Part shown: in pieces, positions 5,144-6,582 of the stretch | Layout of the letters: every line of letters begins with the position of its first letter | How positions within the stretch are numbered: position 1 is the first letter of the stretch | Assembly (NCBI GenBank): GCA_034006405.1 | Contig: JAVESW010000071.1 | Span: 1-6,582, forward strand | DNA length: 6,582 nucleotides | Source of the DNA: JALNYB01 sp023230065 | GTDB lineage: Archaea > Thermoplasmatota > Thermoplasmata > Methanomassiliicoccales > Methanomethylophilaceae | Direction: 5' to 3' | Notes under the pieces: generated by a model | What the model was told of the DNA's origin: nothing | What the model saw: the letters and a program-made list of their open reading frames with translations, nothing else | The model's database searches: none | Made by a program: the position numbers and the translations under genes

Positions 5144-5384
5144 TGCTGATCTTATCAATAAATATCAGTACTTCCTAATATCGCCAGCAATACCACGACC
5201 TCGGATCACATTATCTTGTTGTGTATAAAAAAAGAAATACGCAATGACCTATGAAAGTGGATTTTTATACCTATAAACATCAAAATATGTCTAATTAAAT
5301 TCCAAATCAAAAAGCGATGCAATCGCATGAACGTGGACAAATAATATAACCGAGGCTTTCAATCCGTTTCTTAAGGTCTTAAAC
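5144..5384 (+). promoter_or_regulatory. Intergenic region with gatC promoter and long leader
   Basis: No protein-coding frame or tRNA is visible in these 241 nt. After the DUF2284-like gene, CTGAT (5146-5150) and ATCAG (5164-5168) could form a weak hairpin. TATA box TTTTTATAC at 5262-5270, preceded by ATGAAAGTGGA, closely resembles the tRNA-Met promoter and predicts a start near 5293. That leaves a 92-nt leader before gatC, with a small hairpin GCGAT-GCA-ATCGC (5314-5326). A second TATA-like element (ATAATATAAC, 5341-5350) could instead drive a short leader. The gatC Shine-Dalgarno AAGGT (5373-5377) lies inside the near-palindrome TTAAGGTCTTAA. Confidence 0.5.
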
Positions 5385-5657
5385 ATGGACAAAGACATCA
5401 TTGAGAGGGTCGCACGCGCAGCACACCTCGCACTTACAGAAGAGGAACTCGCAAGATACAGTAAGGATCTTGATGATATTTTGGATTATTTCGAAGTGCT
5501 CGACGAAGCTCCTGACTGTGAAGGCATCGGAGTAAACCCTATCGAAGTAGCAGACATTCTCAGAGAAGACGAGCCACATATGGATATCGATACCGACATA
5601 TTACTGAGAGATATGAAAACCTATGAGGGATACGTCAGGGGGCCCAGGCTCTCATGA
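5385..5657 (+). CDS. gatC: Asp/Glu-tRNA amidotransferase subunit C
   Basis: The small subunit of the GatCAB enzyme, which amidates Asp-tRNA(Asn) (and in many bacteria Glu-tRNA(Gln)). GatC wraps around GatA and stabilises its contact with GatB. The protein is 90 residues, normal for the family. The helical N-terminus IERVARAAHLALTEEELARY (6-25), the DLDDILDYFEVLDE helix (28-41), and LREDEPHMD (59-67) followed by YEGYVRGPRLS at the end are the expected landmarks. ATG 5385 is preceded 7 nt upstream by AAGGT. The stop overlaps the gatA start (ATGA), so the two are translationally coupled. Archaea also have GatDE for Gln-tRNA, so this complex more likely makes Asn-tRNA here. Confidence 0.95.
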   Translation: MDKDIIERVARAAHLALTEEELARYSKDLDDILDYFEVLDEAPDCEGIGVNPIEVADILREDEPHMDIDTDILLRDMKTYEGYVRGPRLS

Positions 5658-6582
5658 GTATGAAATCTGTTCTCGAAAACCTCGATGCTGTCAACAAAAA
5701 ATACTCCATATTCAACGCACTCACTTCCGACATGGAAGCAGGAGATGCAAAATTCCTATTCTCATCGAAAGATAACCTTACATCGAAAGATTTCGAAACC
5801 TGTTGCGGTTCAAGAATTCTTGAGGGATACCACCCTGCATTCGACGCTACACCTATCGCCAACATCAGAAAAGCAGGTGGAAAACTTATCGGAAAAACCA
5901 ACATGGATGAATTCGGATTCGGTACATTCTCAACTAACTCCGGCTTTGGCATCCCGAAAAACCCATTCGATCTCGAGAGATCATGCGGAGGTTCATCGGG
6001 CGGGTCAGCATGTGCGGCTGCCGTCATAGAAGATCATGTTTCATTGGGAGTATCTACAGGTGGTTCGATCTGTTGCCCCGCGAGTTTTTGCGGTGTATAC
6101 GGTATAGCGCCTACCTATGGCCGTGTATCAAGATACGGGCTCATAGATTACGGAAATTCATTCGATAAGATCGGGATACTATCGGCAAAAGCATCAGACC
6201 TTTCAAAATTCCTTCCAATGATGGCAGGAAAAGATAAGATGGACCCAACATCCTGTACTCAGCCGGAGTTACAGCTTAAACACCAGAAAATAAGATCTGT
6301 AGCGGTTCCTAAAGAAGCCATCGATGGCGTAAGCAAAGATGTCAAAAAAGCATTCGATACGTCTTTGGAATCACTAAAAGGAATGGATATAGACATTGAA
6401 TATGTAGATATGCCAGCACTCAGATATGCCATGCCAGCCTACTATGTTCTTGCAACATCTGAAGCGTCTACCAACCTTGCAAGATATGTCGGAATGAGAT
6501 ACGGTCAACAAGATGGGGATCTTTCTCTGAAATTCGACGACTATTTCACATACTTCCGTTCAAAATACTTCGGAGATGAGGC
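5654..6582 (+). CDS. gatA: Asp/Glu-tRNA amidotransferase subunit A (5' part, runs off right edge)
   Basis: The amidase-signature subunit that releases ammonia from glutamine and feeds it to GatB. The frame is open to the window edge, 309 codons plus two bases, with no frameshift. The catalytic triad is complete: K39 (SSKDN), cis-Ser S114 (CGGSSGGSA, 111-119) and nucleophile S138 (STGGSI), with the same spacing (75 and 24) as K79/S154/S178 of S. aureus GatA. TNMDEFGFGT (82-91), FCGVYGIAPTYGRVSRYGLI (145-164) and the following YGNSFDKIG are typical of GatA. Two things are odd. The region before the catalytic Lys is about 40 residues shorter than in S. aureus. The usual (S/T)DTGGSIR motif reads VSTGGSIC, losing the Asp and Arg. 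The start is ATG 5654, overlapping the gatC stop; ATG 5660 is an alternative. Confidence 0.95.
   Translation, partial: MSMKSVLENLDAVNKKYSIFNALTSDMEAGDAKFLFSSKDNLTSKDFETCCGSRILEGYHPAFDATPIANIRKAGGKLIGKTNMDEFGFGTFSTNSGFGIPKNPFDLERSCGGSSGGSACAAAVIEDHVSLGVSTGGSICCPASFCGVYGIAPTYGRVSRYGLIDYGNSFDKIGILSAKASDLSKFLPMMAGKDKMDPTSCTQPELQLKHQKIRSVAVPKEAIDGVSKDVKKAFDTSLESLKGMDIDIEYVDMPALRYAMPAYYVLATSEASTNLARYVGMRYGQQDGDLSLKFDDYFTYFRSKYFGDE

Noticed and set aside
5293..5384. C/D box guide RNA in the gatC leader
   Set aside because: No convincing RUGAUGA and CUGA box pair with suitable spacing could be found in this stretch.
5635..6029. Open frames on both strands over the gatA start (5635-6027 minus, 5685-6029 plus)
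   Set aside because: The amidase-signature catalytic residues lie in the 5654 frame, so the others are shadows.
1..6582. Mobile element, CRISPR array or defence island
   Set aside because: No transposase or integrase motif, terminal repeats, regularly spaced repeats or defence-type domains were seen; gene content is ordinary chromosomal.

Overview
The window looks archaeal, probably a euryarchaeote of the Thermoplasmata/Methanomassiliicoccales type. The lineage is an inference from gene style, not from a search. Supporting signs are an archaeal-type RNase HII, an initiator tRNA-Met with an A1:U72 pair, archaeal TATA boxes (TTTTTATAC, TTTATATA) about 26 nt before predicted transcript starts, two genes that appear leaderless, and the archaeal-style Amt-GlnK and GatC-GatA pairs. 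The DNA is AT-rich. None of the seven complete genes ends in TAG (TGA five times, TAA twice), which fits, but does not prove, a lineage that reserves UAG for pyrrolysine.

Layout. Positions 1-69 (minus) hold the first 23 codons of an unrecognised gene that leaves the window. An AT-rich divergent promoter separates it from rnhB (170-811, +), followed 5 nt later by a small SCP2-fold lipid-carrier-like protein (817-1149, +). An initiator tRNA-Met with its own promoter follows (1304-1381, +). It is convergent with a minus-strand ammonium operon, amt (1821-3137) then glnK (1493-1810), which ends in a hairpin plus T-tract. The amt promoter carries a perfect 16-bp palindrome between the TATA box and the start, the best candidate operator in the window. 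Upstream on the same strand is a soluble TPR protein (3373-3885). Next come two divergent cysteine-rich proteins, a DUF116-like one (4028-4495, -) and a DUF2284-like one (4595-5143, +), each apparently leaderless. After a 241-nt gap with a strong tRNA-like promoter come gatC (5385-5657, +) and the 5' part of gatA (5654 to the edge, +), overlapping by ATGA.

How the genes work together. Amt imports ammonium and GlnK plugs it when nitrogen is plentiful. The GlnK here keeps the pore-plugging Arg47 but has Phe at the uridylylation site (Tyr51), so control is probably by ATP/ADP/2-oxoglutarate alone. GatC and GatA are two of the three subunits of the tRNA-dependent amidotransferase that, in archaea, mainly turns Asp-tRNA(Asn) into Asn-tRNA(Asn); gatB is not in view. 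The GatA has an intact Ser-Ser-Lys triad but lacks the usual Asp and Arg flanking the nucleophile loop. RNase HII is housekeeping. The TPR, DUF116 and DUF2284 proteins have no assigned substrate.

I found no mobile element, CRISPR array or defence system. The most interesting items are regulatory (the amt palindrome, the gatC leader, and an inverted repeat before the TPR gene), the divergent DUF116/DUF2284 pair, and unusual residues in GlnK and GatA.
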